A DNA stretch of 64,000 nucleotides from [Clostridium] aerotolerans DSM 5434 (GCF_000687555.1 NZ_JHWJ01000001.1:248001-312000); one strand, 5' to 3'; counted from the stretch's first letter, positions 44,758-53,590 are shown. Translations and numbers: made by a program. The notes: generated by a model from the sequence alone, not told the origin.

Positions 44758-45504
44758 TTATTGAATTTTACAATCGATTAAGATAGGATCAACAAAGTAT
44801 CCGTCGCTGACACCTACAACAGTAACGGTATCGTCTTTTTGTAAGTTTTTTACTTTTGCGATTTCCGCAGGGTCAGTAAATTCACATCTTACAAAATAAG
44901 CACTAAACCTGTCAGTACGGCTAAAATTAATAACGGCTATGTCTGAGCGGTCATTCTCCAAGTTATAGACGGTCGCTGTCATGCGCAAAGTTTTCCCCTT
45001 GTAAAGCAAGTCCGCTTTATCACTATCTGTCGAATAGTCATCAATCATATCATTGGCTGAAACATCGTAAACAGTACCTGTAGAAGACGTAGGTTCGGAC
45101 GTTGCAGCCGCGGTTGTTGTCTCCTCTAAGACTGCACGGGTAGTTTCTTCAGCCTTATACTCAAAAGTTTCTGGAGTTGTTTCCTTCTCTGATTCAAATG
45201 GTATTTCTGCAGTTGTTTCCATATTATACTTTGAATAGGCGGAGCTGGATGCCTTGCTTGTTGGTGCTTGTACCGCAAGAAGGACAGCCGCAACAATCCA
45301 TACAATTGTATATAATGAGAAGAATGCTGTAAGTGCAATGCGTACGCCTACATGGAACTTTTTATATTTCCACATTAAAAACAGACCTACTGGGAGGCAT
45401 AAACAAAATGTTGTTAGCAGAATAAACCATGTTGTCTGATAAAATGGCGTTTTTTCTGGTGCCCCTGGGGGCGTAATTTGGTTGTTTGTGTTTTGGGTAT
45501 CCAT
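44758..45504 (-). CDS. Membrane protein with Thr-rich linker and OB-fold (tRNA_anti-like) domain
   Basis: 248 residues: a short Pro-rich start, two membrane spans (WFILLTTFCLCLPVGLFLMW and IALTAFFSLYTIVWIVAAVLLAV), a Ser/Thr/Glu-rich linker (about 80-140) and a C-terminal ~100-residue OB-fold (YDVSANDMIDDYSTDSDKADLLYKGKTLRMTATV) of the tRNA_anti-like type. Such architecture is common in Lachnospiraceae; function unknown. Monocistronic, with AAGAGGA before the ATG. Confidence 0.7.
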   Translation of the reverse strand: MDTQNTNNQITPPGAPEKTPFYQTTWFILLTTFCLCLPVGLFLMWKYKKFHVGVRIALTAFFSLYTIVWIVAAVLLAVQAPTSKASSSAYSKYNMETTAEIPFESEKETTPETFEYKAEETTRAVLEETTTAAATSEPTSSTGTVYDVSANDMIDDYSTDSDKADLLYKGKTLRMTATVYNLENDRSDIAVINFSRTDRFSAYFVRCEFTDPAEIAKVKNLQKDDTVTVVGVSDGYFVDPILIDCKIQ

Positions 45505-45751
45505 ACTCGTTTCCTCTTTTCTTGTATTTATTAAAAAAGCCTTTAGCTAATTTAATTAAAGTAAAACAGACTGTATCTGTTACAAATCTGGTTACATTAC
45601 CTAATTTTTCCAACTGTGCCCCTTATAATACCATGAAAAATCAGTAAGTACAAGAAATAGAGGGTAAATCGTATAAATTCATAAAAATTCACTACATTTT
45701 AGATTTTAAATACAATAATTTCTTTAAGGATTTACTAAGCAGAACAAAAAC

Positions 45752-45786
45752 ACCGGAATTCCTTTTTCATTGGAATTCCGGTGTCT
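45752..45786 (-). terminator. Terminator downstream of the tRNA pair
   Basis: ACACCGGAATTCC (45752-45764) pairs with GGAATTCCGGTGT (45774-45786); on the minus strand a TTTTTG run follows. The stretch 45505-45751 between this and the membrane protein gene has no gene; it is AT-rich and carries that gene's promoter. Confidence 0.88.
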
Positions 45787-45801
45787 TGGCTGTTTATGAT
45801 A

Positions 45802-45876
45802 TGGAAGTAACGGGGCTCGAACCCATGGCCTTTCGCGTGTGAGGCGAACGCTCATCCCAGCTGAGCTATACTTCCA
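45802..45876 (-). tRNA. tRNA-Val (anticodon CAC)
   Basis: 75 bases on the minus strand with a 7-bp acceptor stem (TGGAAGT/ACTTCCA), D-arm AGCTCAGCTGGGATGAGCG, anticodon stem TTCGC/GCGAA with loop CTCACAC (anticodon CAC) and T-arm GGGTTCGAGCCC. CCA is not encoded. It is 6 bases downstream of tRNA-Ala and both share a terminator. Confidence 0.95.
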
Positions 45877-45882
45877 TGTTGT

Positions 45883-45954
45883 GGAGATAGCGAGATTCGA
45901 ACTCGTGACCTATGCGTTGCGAACGCATCGCTCTCCCATCTGAGCTATATCCCC
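45883..45954 (-). tRNA. tRNA-Ala (anticodon CGC)
   Basis: 72 bases, acceptor GGGGATA/TATCTCC with the G3:U70 identity pair of tRNA-Ala, D-arm AGCTCAGATGGGAGAGC, anticodon stem ATGCG/CGCAT with loop TTCGCAA (anticodon CGC), T-arm GAGTTCGAATCTC. CCA is not encoded. The CGC anticodon is a minor Ala isoacceptor in low-GC Firmicutes. Confidence 0.95.
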
Positions 45955-46041
45955 TTGCCTTCATTATAGCACTGGCATTTTCAAATACAAGTATTAGTTA
46001 CCCAAACAGATGAGAAAAAGTATGAAGTTTTTATGTGTTTT

Positions 46042-46989
46042 CTATAAAACGATATTAGTCTGATTTCCGTCCATCCATTTAGCAATATTATCAAAAACAA
46101 TCTTTGCCCTTGCTTCCATGGACTCGGCCGATGCAAATGCTACATGGGGAGTCACAATGGTGTTTTTGCTGTGAAGCAGTGGATGACTGGTATCAAGAGG
46201 AGGCTCTGTTTCAAATACATCAATTCCTGCTCCTGCAAGATGACCGGAATTTAAGGCATCGGCCAGGGCCTGGGAATCTACCACTGGACCACGTGCTGCA
46301 TTGATTAAATAAGCGCCCTGTTTCATTTTCTTAATAGTTTCCCTGTTGATTAAATGGCGGGAGTCTTCATTCAGTGGGCAATGAAGGCTGACGATGTCAG
46401 AGTGGGAGAGCAGCTCATCTAATGAAACGAATTTAATAAAGGAAGGCTCTTTTCCTGTGAGATGGCGTTTAAAGCCTAATATTTTGCAGCCAAATACATT
46501 TAGAAGCTCAGCCGTTCTTGTACCAATGGCGCCCATGCCAATGATGCCAACGGTTTTCCCCATAATTTCACTTCCAACCAGTCCTTCTTTTGTTTTTCCT
46601 TCCCGGCAGCGAGCTTCCACCTGAGGAACATTTCTAAGAAGAGAGAGCATCATACATACTGACAGCTCTGCAACAGCTTCTGTGGAATATCCAGCCGCAT
46701 TGCTGACCTTGATTCCCATTTTTTCAGCCGTATCTAAGTCTACATGATCTACACCCGTAAAGGCCACATCGATGAATTTAAGCTGCTTGCAGGAAGAAAT
46801 TACTTCTCCGGAGAGAGGCATATTAGCAATCATAATCACATCAGCATCTTTGGCACGTTCTATCTGAACCTGAGGATTTGTATCCTTTTCATAGGCAGTA
46901 AAACTGTGTCCGGCCTCCTTAAGTGGCCTTGCGTATTCCATTAACAGGTTGTTTGGAATCCCAAGTGATTCCAGCAGTACGATATTCAT
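46042..46989 (-). CDS. D-isomer specific 2-hydroxyacid dehydrogenase
   Basis: 315 residues; start ATG 46989 has GGAG 8 bases upstream, an ATG 18 bases earlier is an alternative. NAD-binding GMGAIGTRTAELL, then the catalytic set Arg in NAARGPVVD, Glu in ETEPP and His in VTPHVAFAS. It interconverts a 2-oxoacid and D-2-hydroxyacid with NAD(H); hydroxypyruvate, phosphoglycerate and lactate are common substrates. Divergent from an OFA transporter, with a Rex-like site in the 219-bp gap. Confidence 0.88.
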   Translation of the reverse strand: MNIVLLESLGIPNNLLMEYARPLKEAGHSFTAYEKDTNPQVQIERAKDADVIMIANMPLSGEVISSCKQLKFIDVAFTGVDHVDLDTAEKMGIKVSNAAGYSTEAVAELSVCMMLSLLRNVPQVEARCREGKTKEGLVGSEIMGKTVGIIGMGAIGTRTAELLNVFGCKILGFKRHLTGKEPSFIKFVSLDELLSHSDIVSLHCPLNEDSRHLINRETIKKMKQGAYLINAARGPVVDSQALADALNSGHLAGAGIDVFETEPPLDTSHPLLHSKNTIVTPHVAFASAESMEARAKIVFDNIAKWMDGNQTNIVL

Positions 46990-47171
46990 AAGCGTTACTC
47001 CGATCATTTGATAAATTTGGGGACCAAAGAAAAACAGGCCCTTGTTGTTAAATTATACCACTGGAAAATGAATTAAAAAAGAGGAGAAAGACAAATCCTG
47101 GAAATTCGATACCCATGAATATAAAATGCCAAGCATGTATACATTTACAGATGGAGCAATTTATGTTATAA

Positions 47172-47195
47172 ATATTGTTATAAAAATAACAATAT
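47172..47195. promoter_or_regulatory. Rex-like operator
   Basis: TTGTTATAAAAATAACAA (47175-47192), a perfect inverted repeat extending to 47172-47195 with 10-bp arms and a 4-base spacer. It matches the Rex consensus TTGTTAAN4TTAACAA in arms and spacing. It sits 14 bases before the MFS ATG (between promoter and ribosome site), so binding would block transcription at low NADH. Confidence 0.75.
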
Positions 47196-47208
47196 GGGAG
47201 GGTATCAA

Positions 47209-48444
47209 ATGAACTACACGAAAAAACGTTGGATTATTTTAGTTGCAAGTTGTTTTATCAATTTATGCATCGGTTCCTTGTACGCGTGGAGCGTATTAGC
47301 AGGTCCAATGGCGGAGTACTTAAGTCAGTTAAATGGGGTAAAGCTGACAGCCAGAGATTTGTCTATTGTATTTGTAATTGCCAATGCGGTGGGTCCTATC
47401 ACTATGATTGGCGGAGGTAAGATTAATGATACTTTAGGGCCAAAGCTTGTTGTTTTAATTGGCGGGCTCATGTTTGGCGGCGGAATGTTTCTTTCTGGAT
47501 TTGCAAATAGTGTAGGGTTCCTGATTTTTTCATACTCATTACTGCTTGGTCTTGGTCTTGGAATGGTATACGGCGCAACCATCAGTACCTCCATTAAATT
47601 CTTCCCAGATAAAAGGGGTCTTGTGGGAGGACTGACAACAGCAACCTTTGGTATCAGCTCGGTGATCATTCCACCAATTGCAGCAGCTATTATGAGTGCG
47701 ACAGGTCCAACAACCGCTTTTAAGATTATTGGTGTGGTATTTGCTGTGATCGTATGCGGCAGTGCATTCTTTATTGAAAAATGCCCGGCTGATTTTATAC
47801 CCGATGGCTGGACACCACCAGCTCTGAAAGGAAATGCAAAAGCTCCTGTTAACATGGATTGGAAAGGTATGCTTAAGACTCCAATTTTCTACGTTATGAT
47901 TGTATTATTAACATGTGGCGCCTTTGCTGCATTGATGTTTATACCGTTGGCATCACCTATCGCGCAGAAGATGATTGGTATGTCAGCTGCTGCTGCAACC
48001 GCTGCAGTATCTGTACTGGCTTTATTTAATGTACTGGGCAGAGTTTTAGCTGGTACCATATCCGATAAGATTGGACGAATTAACACCTTAAGATTGGCTT
48101 GTATATTCTCTATCATTGCCCTCATTCTCATGTATATATCTGGAGAAGGATCCGTTGTGACCTTTTATATTGCAATCTGCCTCATCGGTATCTGTTTTGG
48201 CGCTTTTATGGGTGTGTTCCCAGGTTTTACTGCGGATCAGTTTGGTCCAAAGAACAACAGTGTGAACTATGGTATTATGTTTATTGGCTTTGCGGTTGCT
48301 GGTACGATCGGACCGATTATTTTAAACTACATCTACAATGTCAGCGGTTCCTACCAGAATGCATTTCTGTTTGCAATGTTATTCTCAGTTCTTGGACTGG
48401 TGCTGACGTTTGTTTACAGAGCATTACGTAAAAATGCAACTTAA
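47209..48444 (+). CDS. OFA-family MFS transporter (oxalate/formate antiporter type)
   Basis: 411 residues from ATG 47209 (GGGAGGG upstream). Twelve spans; INLCIGSLYAWSVLAGPMAEYL in TM1 and YGATISTSIKFFPDKRGLVGGLTTATFGISS in the first half are OFA marks. OFA carriers exchange monocarboxylates and dicarboxylates such as formate, oxalate, lactate or pyruvate. With a Rex site at its 5' end and a divergent D-2-hydroxyacid dehydrogenase, export of a fermentation acid is likely (inference). Confidence 0.85.
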   Translation: MNYTKKRWIILVASCFINLCIGSLYAWSVLAGPMAEYLSQLNGVKLTARDLSIVFVIANAVGPITMIGGGKINDTLGPKLVVLIGGLMFGGGMFLSGFANSVGFLIFSYSLLLGLGLGMVYGATISTSIKFFPDKRGLVGGLTTATFGISSVIIPPIAAAIMSATGPTTAFKIIGVVFAVIVCGSAFFIEKCPADFIPDGWTPPALKGNAKAPVNMDWKGMLKTPIFYVMIVLLTCGAFAALMFIPLASPIAQKMIGMSAAAATAAVSVLALFNVLGRVLAGTISDKIGRINTLRLACIFSIIALILMYISGEGSVVTFYIAICLIGICFGAFMGVFPGFTADQFGPKNNSVNYGIMFIGFAVAGTIGPIILNYIYNVSGSYQNAFLFAMLFSVLGLVLTFVYRALRKNAT

Positions 48445-48482
48445 ACTAAAAAAACGATGTGGTTATGTTTAACGCATAACGG

Positions 48483-48529
48483 AAACCCCAGAATATCCAA
48501 CTCGCAAATAGCTGGATATTCTGGGGTTT
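48483..48529. terminator. Bidirectional terminator, MFS / amine oxidase
   Basis: AAACCCCAGAATATCCA (48483-48499) pairs perfectly with TGGATATTCTGGGGTTT (48513-48529); TATTTTTT follows. Confidence 0.9.
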
Positions 48530-48549
48530 ATATTTTTTCTGATAACATA

Positions 48550-50232
48550 TCAATAAAACTGACTGTGAAAAGCCTTCGCCAGCTGATTCCCTGCATCCTT
48601 ACCTGTATACAGCGCCCCCTGCATCCAACCATGTTTTGTGGACAGATGCTCTCCGGCAAAGAAAATCCTTTGATTAAATTCAGGCTTTAACATCTCATAA
48701 GAAAACAATTCTTTCTGACCTGGGAGTGCCTGTGCAAAAGCACCCCGGATAAAAGGTTCATTATCCCAAATCACTGTCTTATGATCTTTTACAATGGAAT
48801 CTAAGAATCCTCTTGGCAATCCATGAACTTCCTCCACGTTTTCTTTGATCAGTTCATATCGAAGGGCCGGTTCCATATTTCCCACTCTTGTTGCATTTAA
48901 ATGATAATTATAGGAAGCTGTCAATACTCCCGGTTCATTTGGCGAGCAGGAGGAGACTTGAGGACATAGAAGGTGATCTCCCGGATAGAAGATATATTGA
49001 ATCGGCAGATCTGTCTGGGAAAACCCACCCACCATCCGGCCATAATCGGTATCCTGTTCCCAAAATCGTTCCTTGCATAGAAAGGCAGTTTTTTGAGAAT
49101 TGGTATAATTAAATTCAAATATGGCCTGCATTTTTTGATTGCTGAATCGAGGCTTAATATCCACTTCTCTCAACGTGGAGTAAGGAATCGCACATATCAC
49201 GTAATCAAAAGCATCTTCAGATTTGCTTAAATCTCTGACATTTCGGTGAGCCAGGACAATTTGATTGCTGCCTTGCAGCTCATAAATGCCAGTAACTGTC
49301 TGTCCCGGGCGGAATGTAACGGTTCCTAGCTGTGAGGGGGGAATATTTTCATATTGTGGTAAATTGTCTGTAAAGAAGGATTGGACAAAAGCATAGGGCA
49401 GGTTTACCATTCCGCCTGCTATGTTATAGGTGTTTCGGTAGTCCAGGGTATATTCTTCGTGGACGTTTTCAGCGTAACTGATATCAAACAGAGCTCCGGT
49501 CCCTGGATCAACTCCTGAGATCAAGCTGATGGCTCCCTGGCTTAATCCCAGGTTTTCCAGAGTCTGCCGGACGGTATAGTTTGTAAACGTCAGATATTCC
49601 GGGGAATACTCCGGCAAAATCTGTATAAGCTGAGCCCGGATATCAGGCGGCAGCTGCATCATCATATATAAAAAGGCATAGTCAGTAAGCTCTGCCCAGG
49701 GAGTGTTTCTTTCCTGAGGAGTTAAGTCGTATAAGGGATATAGAATTTGTTCAATGGAATCAGTGGTTCTTAAACGGGTATTATGTACGTATATAAAGTT
49801 ATTGCGCCGCCTGACTGACAGAGGACGTGTATTTAGACCGAACAAATTAAGATAGTGCCAGGTGGTTTCATGAGTAACCGGTATCCTTTGTGCGCCGAAT
49901 TCATTATAATATCTGCCTTCCTCGTCAAAATAGTAGGTATAAACCCTTCCCCCGATTCGCCTGTCATTGGAATCCAGAATGGTAATATCAGCTCCCAGCT
50001 TGCGAAGCTCAAAGGCGGCGGATAAACCGGAAAGGCCTCCTCCTATGACGCCGATTTTTACACCTTTCAATTCTCCTGGCTGAGCGAAATTCGTAATATC
50101 CGGGGGAGGACTCAGTAAACGGGTAATGTATTCGTAATCTTCCGGCCGGCCAGCCGTTTCCAAAGAATCTTTAATCATTTCCTGTCGTTGTTCATTTGTT
50201 GGATTCAATACCTGATTTAATGGAATATCCAT
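48550..50232 (-). CDS. Flavin-containing amine oxidase
   Basis: 560 residues. FAD-binding GVIGGGLSGLSAAFELRKLGADITILDSNDRRIGGRVYTY (residues ~57-97), RxGGR second arm, and the C-terminal FAD motif RIFFAGEHLSTKHGWMQGAL. Family includes L-amino acid oxidases, tryptophan monooxygenase and protoporphyrinogen-type enzymes. O2-dependent catalysis would be odd in a strict anaerobe, so a dehydrogenase or traces-of-oxygen role is possible. Monocistronic. Confidence 0.85.
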   Translation of the reverse strand: MDIPLNQVLNPTNEQRQEMIKDSLETAGRPEDYEYITRLLSPPPDITNFAQPGELKGVKIGVIGGGLSGLSAAFELRKLGADITILDSNDRRIGGRVYTYYFDEEGRYYNEFGAQRIPVTHETTWHYLNLFGLNTRPLSVRRRNNFIYVHNTRLRTTDSIEQILYPLYDLTPQERNTPWAELTDYAFLYMMMQLPPDIRAQLIQILPEYSPEYLTFTNYTVRQTLENLGLSQGAISLISGVDPGTGALFDISYAENVHEEYTLDYRNTYNIAGGMVNLPYAFVQSFFTDNLPQYENIPPSQLGTVTFRPGQTVTGIYELQGSNQIVLAHRNVRDLSKSEDAFDYVICAIPYSTLREVDIKPRFSNQKMQAIFEFNYTNSQKTAFLCKERFWEQDTDYGRMVGGFSQTDLPIQYIFYPGDHLLCPQVSSCSPNEPGVLTASYNYHLNATRVGNMEPALRYELIKENVEEVHGLPRGFLDSIVKDHKTVIWDNEPFIRGAFAQALPGQKELFSYEMLKPEFNQRIFFAGEHLSTKHGWMQGALYTGKDAGNQLAKAFHSQFY

Positions 50233-50331
50233 AGATTATACCTCATAATGTCGCTATAATTGCAATATATTGGAATTTTTCTCCGAATATCACAAATAGG
50301 AGTACTTTTCAGGTTAACGATAAGGAACACC

Positions 50332-50363
50332 AAGGGGACATTTGCTTTTAGCAATGTCCCCTT
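50332..50363. terminator. Terminator between ABC binding protein and amine oxidase genes
   Basis: AAGGGGACATT (50332-50342) pairs with AATGTCCCCTT (50353-50363), with an inner TGC/GCA extension, followed by ACTATTTTT. Confidence 0.85.
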
Positions 50364-50375
50364 AACTATTTTTGC

Positions 50376-51383
50376 TTATTTTGCTGCTTTCTCAGAAAAC
50401 TCAGTGGTAACCAATTCCTCATAGGGAACCCGTGCCTTAAGCTGACCAGCTTCTTCTAAGATATTTTCCAGAAGTTCAAAACTGTCTTTTTCAAACACAG
50501 TATCCTTTTTCCAGGAATCCTGTGCTTTGTAGCGATCTACTATGGCAGCAATGGTCTTCACATCGGTTTCTTTGAACTGAGGCTGAATTACCTTTGCAAT
50601 TTCATCAGAGGAATGAGTATTTACAAATTCCATACCCTTTTGAATGGCATTTGTAAACTTCTGTACGGTCTCAGGATGCTTCTTTATATAGCTTTTCTTC
50701 GCGCTGTAGGCGGTATAAGGAACGTATCCGGAATCAACGCCAAGGGAAGCAACGACATAGCCACTTCCTTCCTTTTCAAGGCCAGTGGCAAATGGTTCGA
50801 ATTCAACGGTATAATCGGCATCGTTGCTTGTAAAAGCAGCGGCGGTCAGACCAAACTGGATGCTCTGGTCAATGGAAAGATCCGTGGCGGGATCTATGCC
50901 GTTTTTCTTTAAAATATACTCAAATACCATCTGAGGCATTCCCCCAGCTCTTCCTCCAAGTACTTTTTTGCCTTTTAAATCCGCCCATTTAAAATCAGGC
51001 TGGCTGCTTCTTCCGACAAGGAAGTTTCCTGCACGCTGAGTCAGCTGGGCGAAGTTCACAGCGTAATCATCAGCACCGTTGGCATAAGTATAAATGCTGG
51101 ATTCCGACCCCATAAATCCAATATCAGCGTCTCCAGAAATCAGGGCGGTCATGACCTTATCTGCACCTGCTCCGTTCACAAGGGTCAAATCAATGCCCTC
51201 GTCTTTAAAATATCCAAGCTCAATGGCTGCGTATTGAGGTGCATAGAAGATGGAATGGGCGACTTCATTTAAGGTTACCGGAGTTAAATCGGATGACTTT
51301 CCTTTGGAACCGCAGCCTGCCAGGCTTACGATGGCAGCTCCGGTGAACATGGCGGTCAGAAAAAAGTGTAGAACCTTTCTCAT
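50376..51383 (-). CDS. ABC transporter substrate-binding lipoprotein (NMT1/SsuA-like)
   Basis: 335 residues with a lipoprotein signal (TGAAIVSLAGC). Type II periplasmic fold of the NMT1/SsuA/ThiY kind: AHSIFYAPQYAAIELGYFKDEGIDLTLVNGAGADKVMTALISGDADIGFMG. Such proteins bring taurine/sulfonates, nitrate, or thiamine precursors. No permease or ATPase gene adjoins, and no TPP or other riboswitch was recognised upstream; partners must be elsewhere. Confidence 0.85.
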   Translation of the reverse strand: MRKVLHFFLTAMFTGAAIVSLAGCGSKGKSSDLTPVTLNEVAHSIFYAPQYAAIELGYFKDEGIDLTLVNGAGADKVMTALISGDADIGFMGSESSIYTYANGADDYAVNFAQLTQRAGNFLVGRSSQPDFKWADLKGKKVLGGRAGGMPQMVFEYILKKNGIDPATDLSIDQSIQFGLTAAAFTSNDADYTVEFEPFATGLEKEGSGYVVASLGVDSGYVPYTAYSAKKSYIKKHPETVQKFTNAIQKGMEFVNTHSSDEIAKVIQPQFKETDVKTIAAIVDRYKAQDSWKKDTVFEKDSFELLENILEEAGQLKARVPYEELVTTEFSEKAAK

Positions 51384-51403
51384 ACAATCCTCCTTAGGGA
51401 ATC

Positions 51404-51421
51404 TAATACTACATAGTATTA
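51404..51421. promoter_or_regulatory. Palindrome before the ABC binding protein gene
   Basis: TAATACTA-CA-TAGTATTA, an exact 8-bp inverted repeat, ends 20 bases upstream of the start, beside the ribosome site. It could be an operator or leader hairpin. Confidence 0.4.
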
Positions 51422-51456
51422 AGCGGGTCTCAAATGGTACCTTGTCTTATAAAAAA

Positions 51457-51588
51457 TTATAAGTTTATATTCTCACAGGAAATTTGAGAGAAAAGAGGAC
51501 GAATCTGCTTTCTGTAGGAGTGCCTGCAGCTTGTTAAGGCAGCAGCAACCATGAAAGCTGCCAGGATATAAACTATAAGCCGATTCAC
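51457..51588 (-). CDS. Possible small lipoprotein
   Basis: A 43-residue frame with GTG start at 51588, 5 bases after GGGGGA. It reads MNRLIVYILAAFMVAAALTSC (signal with lipobox LTSC), then a basic tail (RHSYRKQIRP) ending SCENINL. Small gene; the ribosome site and lipobox are supportive, but lack of a known family makes it uncertain. A CTTATAA/TTATAAG repeat (51446-51463) covers its stop. Confidence 0.4.
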   Translation of the reverse strand: MNRLIVYILAAFMVAAALTSCRHSYRKQIRPLFSQISCENINL

Positions 51589-51740
51589 ATGAATCCCCCT
51601 TTTTTCTTCGTTCTGGTACCATTGTATGAAGGCGATTTTGCCTATGTTCCCTTAATTATTAAATTTATAAAATGCAATGGAATAAGAAGACGAACTGTGG
51701 TATACTGCTATGGTAAATTAACAAAAGCAGGAGAAATACA

Positions 51741-52550
51741 ATGGACTATCGGATGATCGTGCTGGATTTGGATGGGACTCTGACCAATCGGAACAAAGAG
51801 ATTACACCCAGGACCAAAGAGGCACTTTTTGAATTAAAACGACAGGGCGGTATTATTGTTCTGGCTTCCGGGCGCCCCACCCATGGCATCATGCCTCTTG
51901 CCAGAGAGCTTGAGCTTCATGAGACAGGTGGATATGTCTTATCTTTTAATGGTGGCCGGATCATTGATGTAAAAACAGGTGAAACAGTTTTTGCAAAAGA
52001 ACTGCCTGTAGAATCAAATGAGAAGATTATAAAACTTTCCAAAGACCATGGGGTGAATGTTCTTACCTATGAGGATGATGTTATCATTACTCCCAATGCT
52101 TCTGATGAATATGTTCAAAAGGAGGCCTTCATTAACAAGCTGAAGGTAAAAGAAGTACAGGATATGGAACACTATGCCACCTTTCCGGTGGTGAAGTTTA
52201 TGATGCTGGAAGAGGGAGAGATTCTCCAGATGGTGGAGCCAAAGGTAAAGGCATTTTTAGGCCGTGATTACAGTGTTTACCGTTCTGAACCATTCTTTCT
52301 GGAGATACTGCCAAAAGGAATCGATAAGGCAGCAAGCTTAGAGAGGTTATTATCCCGCCTTTCCATGAGTAAGGATGAGATGATTGCCTGCGGAGATGGG
52401 TATAATGATTTGTCCATGATTGAATATGCTGGACTTGGGGTGGCCATGGACAATGCAGTTCTTCCCGTAAAGAAAGCAGCTGATTATGTGACTTACTCAA
52501 ATAATGACGATGGAATTGCTCATGTGATAGAAAAATTTATGCTATCCTGA
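51741..52550 (+). CDS. Cof-type HAD-superfamily phosphatase
   Basis: 269 residues. Motif I LDLDGT with the nucleophile Asp, a C2B cap, Lys in ILPKGIDKAASL, and motif IV ACGDGYNDLSMIEYAG. Cof-type enzymes dephosphorylate sugar phosphates and nucleotides; the actual substrate cannot be stated. AGGAG precedes the ATG. The same strand continues into a small DNA-binding protein gene 84 bp later. Confidence 0.92.
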   Translation: MDYRMIVLDLDGTLTNRNKEITPRTKEALFELKRQGGIIVLASGRPTHGIMPLARELELHETGGYVLSFNGGRIIDVKTGETVFAKELPVESNEKIIKLSKDHGVNVLTYEDDVIITPNASDEYVQKEAFINKLKVKEVQDMEHYATFPVVKFMMLEEGEILQMVEPKVKAFLGRDYSVYRSEPFFLEILPKGIDKAASLERLLSRLSMSKDEMIACGDGYNDLSMIEYAGLGVAMDNAVLPVKKAADYVTYSNNDDGIAHVIEKFMLS

Positions 52551-52633
52551 CATCCCAGGGGTGGATTTTAAAACTTTAATATGTTAAAATGTACCTAAGA
52601 GTAAAAGTTAAAAAAAGGGGATTGAATAATACT

Positions 52634-52933
52634 ATGAATAAAAAAATTAAGACAGATGCGGTGGACCATCTGTTTGAGGCCATACTATCCTTAAAGACAC
52701 CAGAAGAATGTTATATTTTCTTTGAAGATGTCTGTACGGTGAATGAGCTGTTAAGCTTATCCCAGAGATATGAAGTGGCTAAAATGCTGAGAGAGGGCCG
52801 TACTTATCTGGAGATTGCAGAAAAGACAGGTGCTTCTACTGCAACCATAAGCCGTGTCAACCGGTCATTGAACTACGGTAATGACGGGTATGACATGGTC
52901 TTTAAACGTTTAGAGGAAAGAAGACAGGATTAA
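52634..52933 (+). CDS. yerC: YerC/YecD-type TrpR-related DNA-binding protein
   Basis: 99 residues from ATG 52634 (GGGG site 13 bases upstream); 15 residues of a longer frame are rejected. TrpR-like helices: FFEDVCTVNELLSLSQRYEVAKMLREGRTYLEIAEKTGASTATISRVNRSL, the helix-turn-helix being in the second half. Family members lack the tryptophan-binding role of TrpR and regulate unknown targets. Confidence 0.9.
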   Translation: MNKKIKTDAVDHLFEAILSLKTPEECYIFFEDVCTVNELLSLSQRYEVAKMLREGRTYLEIAEKTGASTATISRVNRSLNYGNDGYDMVFKRLEERRQD

Positions 52934-52935
52934 AA

Positions 52936-52970
52936 AACAGGGGACAGGCCTAATTGCGCTGTCCCCTGTT
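52936..52970. terminator. Bidirectional terminator, yerC / DUF1836
   Basis: AACAGGGGACAG (52936-52947) pairs with CTGTCCCCTGTT (52959-52970), exact 12-bp stem; A-run before it serves the minus strand as T-run. Confidence 0.9.
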
Positions 52971-52975
52971 ATGCT

Positions 52976-53590
52976 TTATTTTTTCTTCTTCATAGAATCC
53001 GTTTCGGATAACCCGTCAATAAGCTGTTCAATGACCTGCTTTTTTAGATAGACGTCAAAGGAGAGCCCGCAGATCCAGGTGAAGAGCTGAAGATATTCCT
53101 GATCCTCAGGATCTAAGTTCTTATCAGTAAATGCAGTCTTTGATTTTTCCAATTTATCCATAATATCTTCTTTAATGCGGCTAAGCTCAGATTCTTCCTG
53201 AGAAAAGATCTCCTTGTAGATCTCTTCCAAAGGCAGATCTTCGGGCGTATTAAAATGCTTATCCGTAATCGGTTTAAAAAGCTGTTCAATATCATGGAAG
53301 GAAAGAAGATTCTTAAAATAATAGATAAAAATCAGTAAAAGAATGTGTTCTCTCGTATATTTCTTTTTATTAGGAGCCGGAAGAAGATTGTTCTTTGCAT
53401 AGTTGTTTATCATGGTCTTTGTAAGAACCTTATCATTTGGATAGCGTTTGGTATCCTTTAAATGCTCATCCATGAATGTAGTGACCTGATCCATATATAA
53501 ATCAATGTTAGGGATTGTTTCCGGCTTTATATGCTGAAGAGATTTCAGATGCTCTAAAATATCCTGCATTCTTTCGTCGTTTGTTTTCAT
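52976..53590 (-). CDS. DUF1836 domain protein
   Basis: 204 residues from ATG 53590 (GGAGG 5 bases upstream). Begins with a MerR-like HTH region (DKVLTKTMINNYAKNNLLPAPNKKKYTREHILLLIFIYYFKNLLSFHDIEQLF) characteristic of DUF1836. Likely a DNA-binding protein of unknown target. The C-terminus is Lys-rich (KKKK). Confidence 0.82.
   Translation of the reverse strand: MKTNDERMQDILEHLKSLQHIKPETIPNIDLYMDQVTTFMDEHLKDTKRYPNDKVLTKTMINNYAKNNLLPAPNKKKYTREHILLLIFIYYFKNLLSFHDIEQLFKPITDKHFNTPEDLPLEEIYKEIFSQEESELSRIKEDIMDKLEKSKTAFTDKNLDPEDQEYLQLFTWICGLSFDVYLKKQVIEQLIDGLSETDSMKKKK

Noticed and set aside
47325-47855. 176-codon minus-strand frame inside the MFS gene
   Set aside because: Antisense shadow of a strong coding frame.
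51384-51740. TPP or other riboswitch before the NMT1/SsuA-like gene
   Set aside because: The conserved CTGAGA and ACCTGA elements of the thiamine riboswitch are absent; only palindromes are present.
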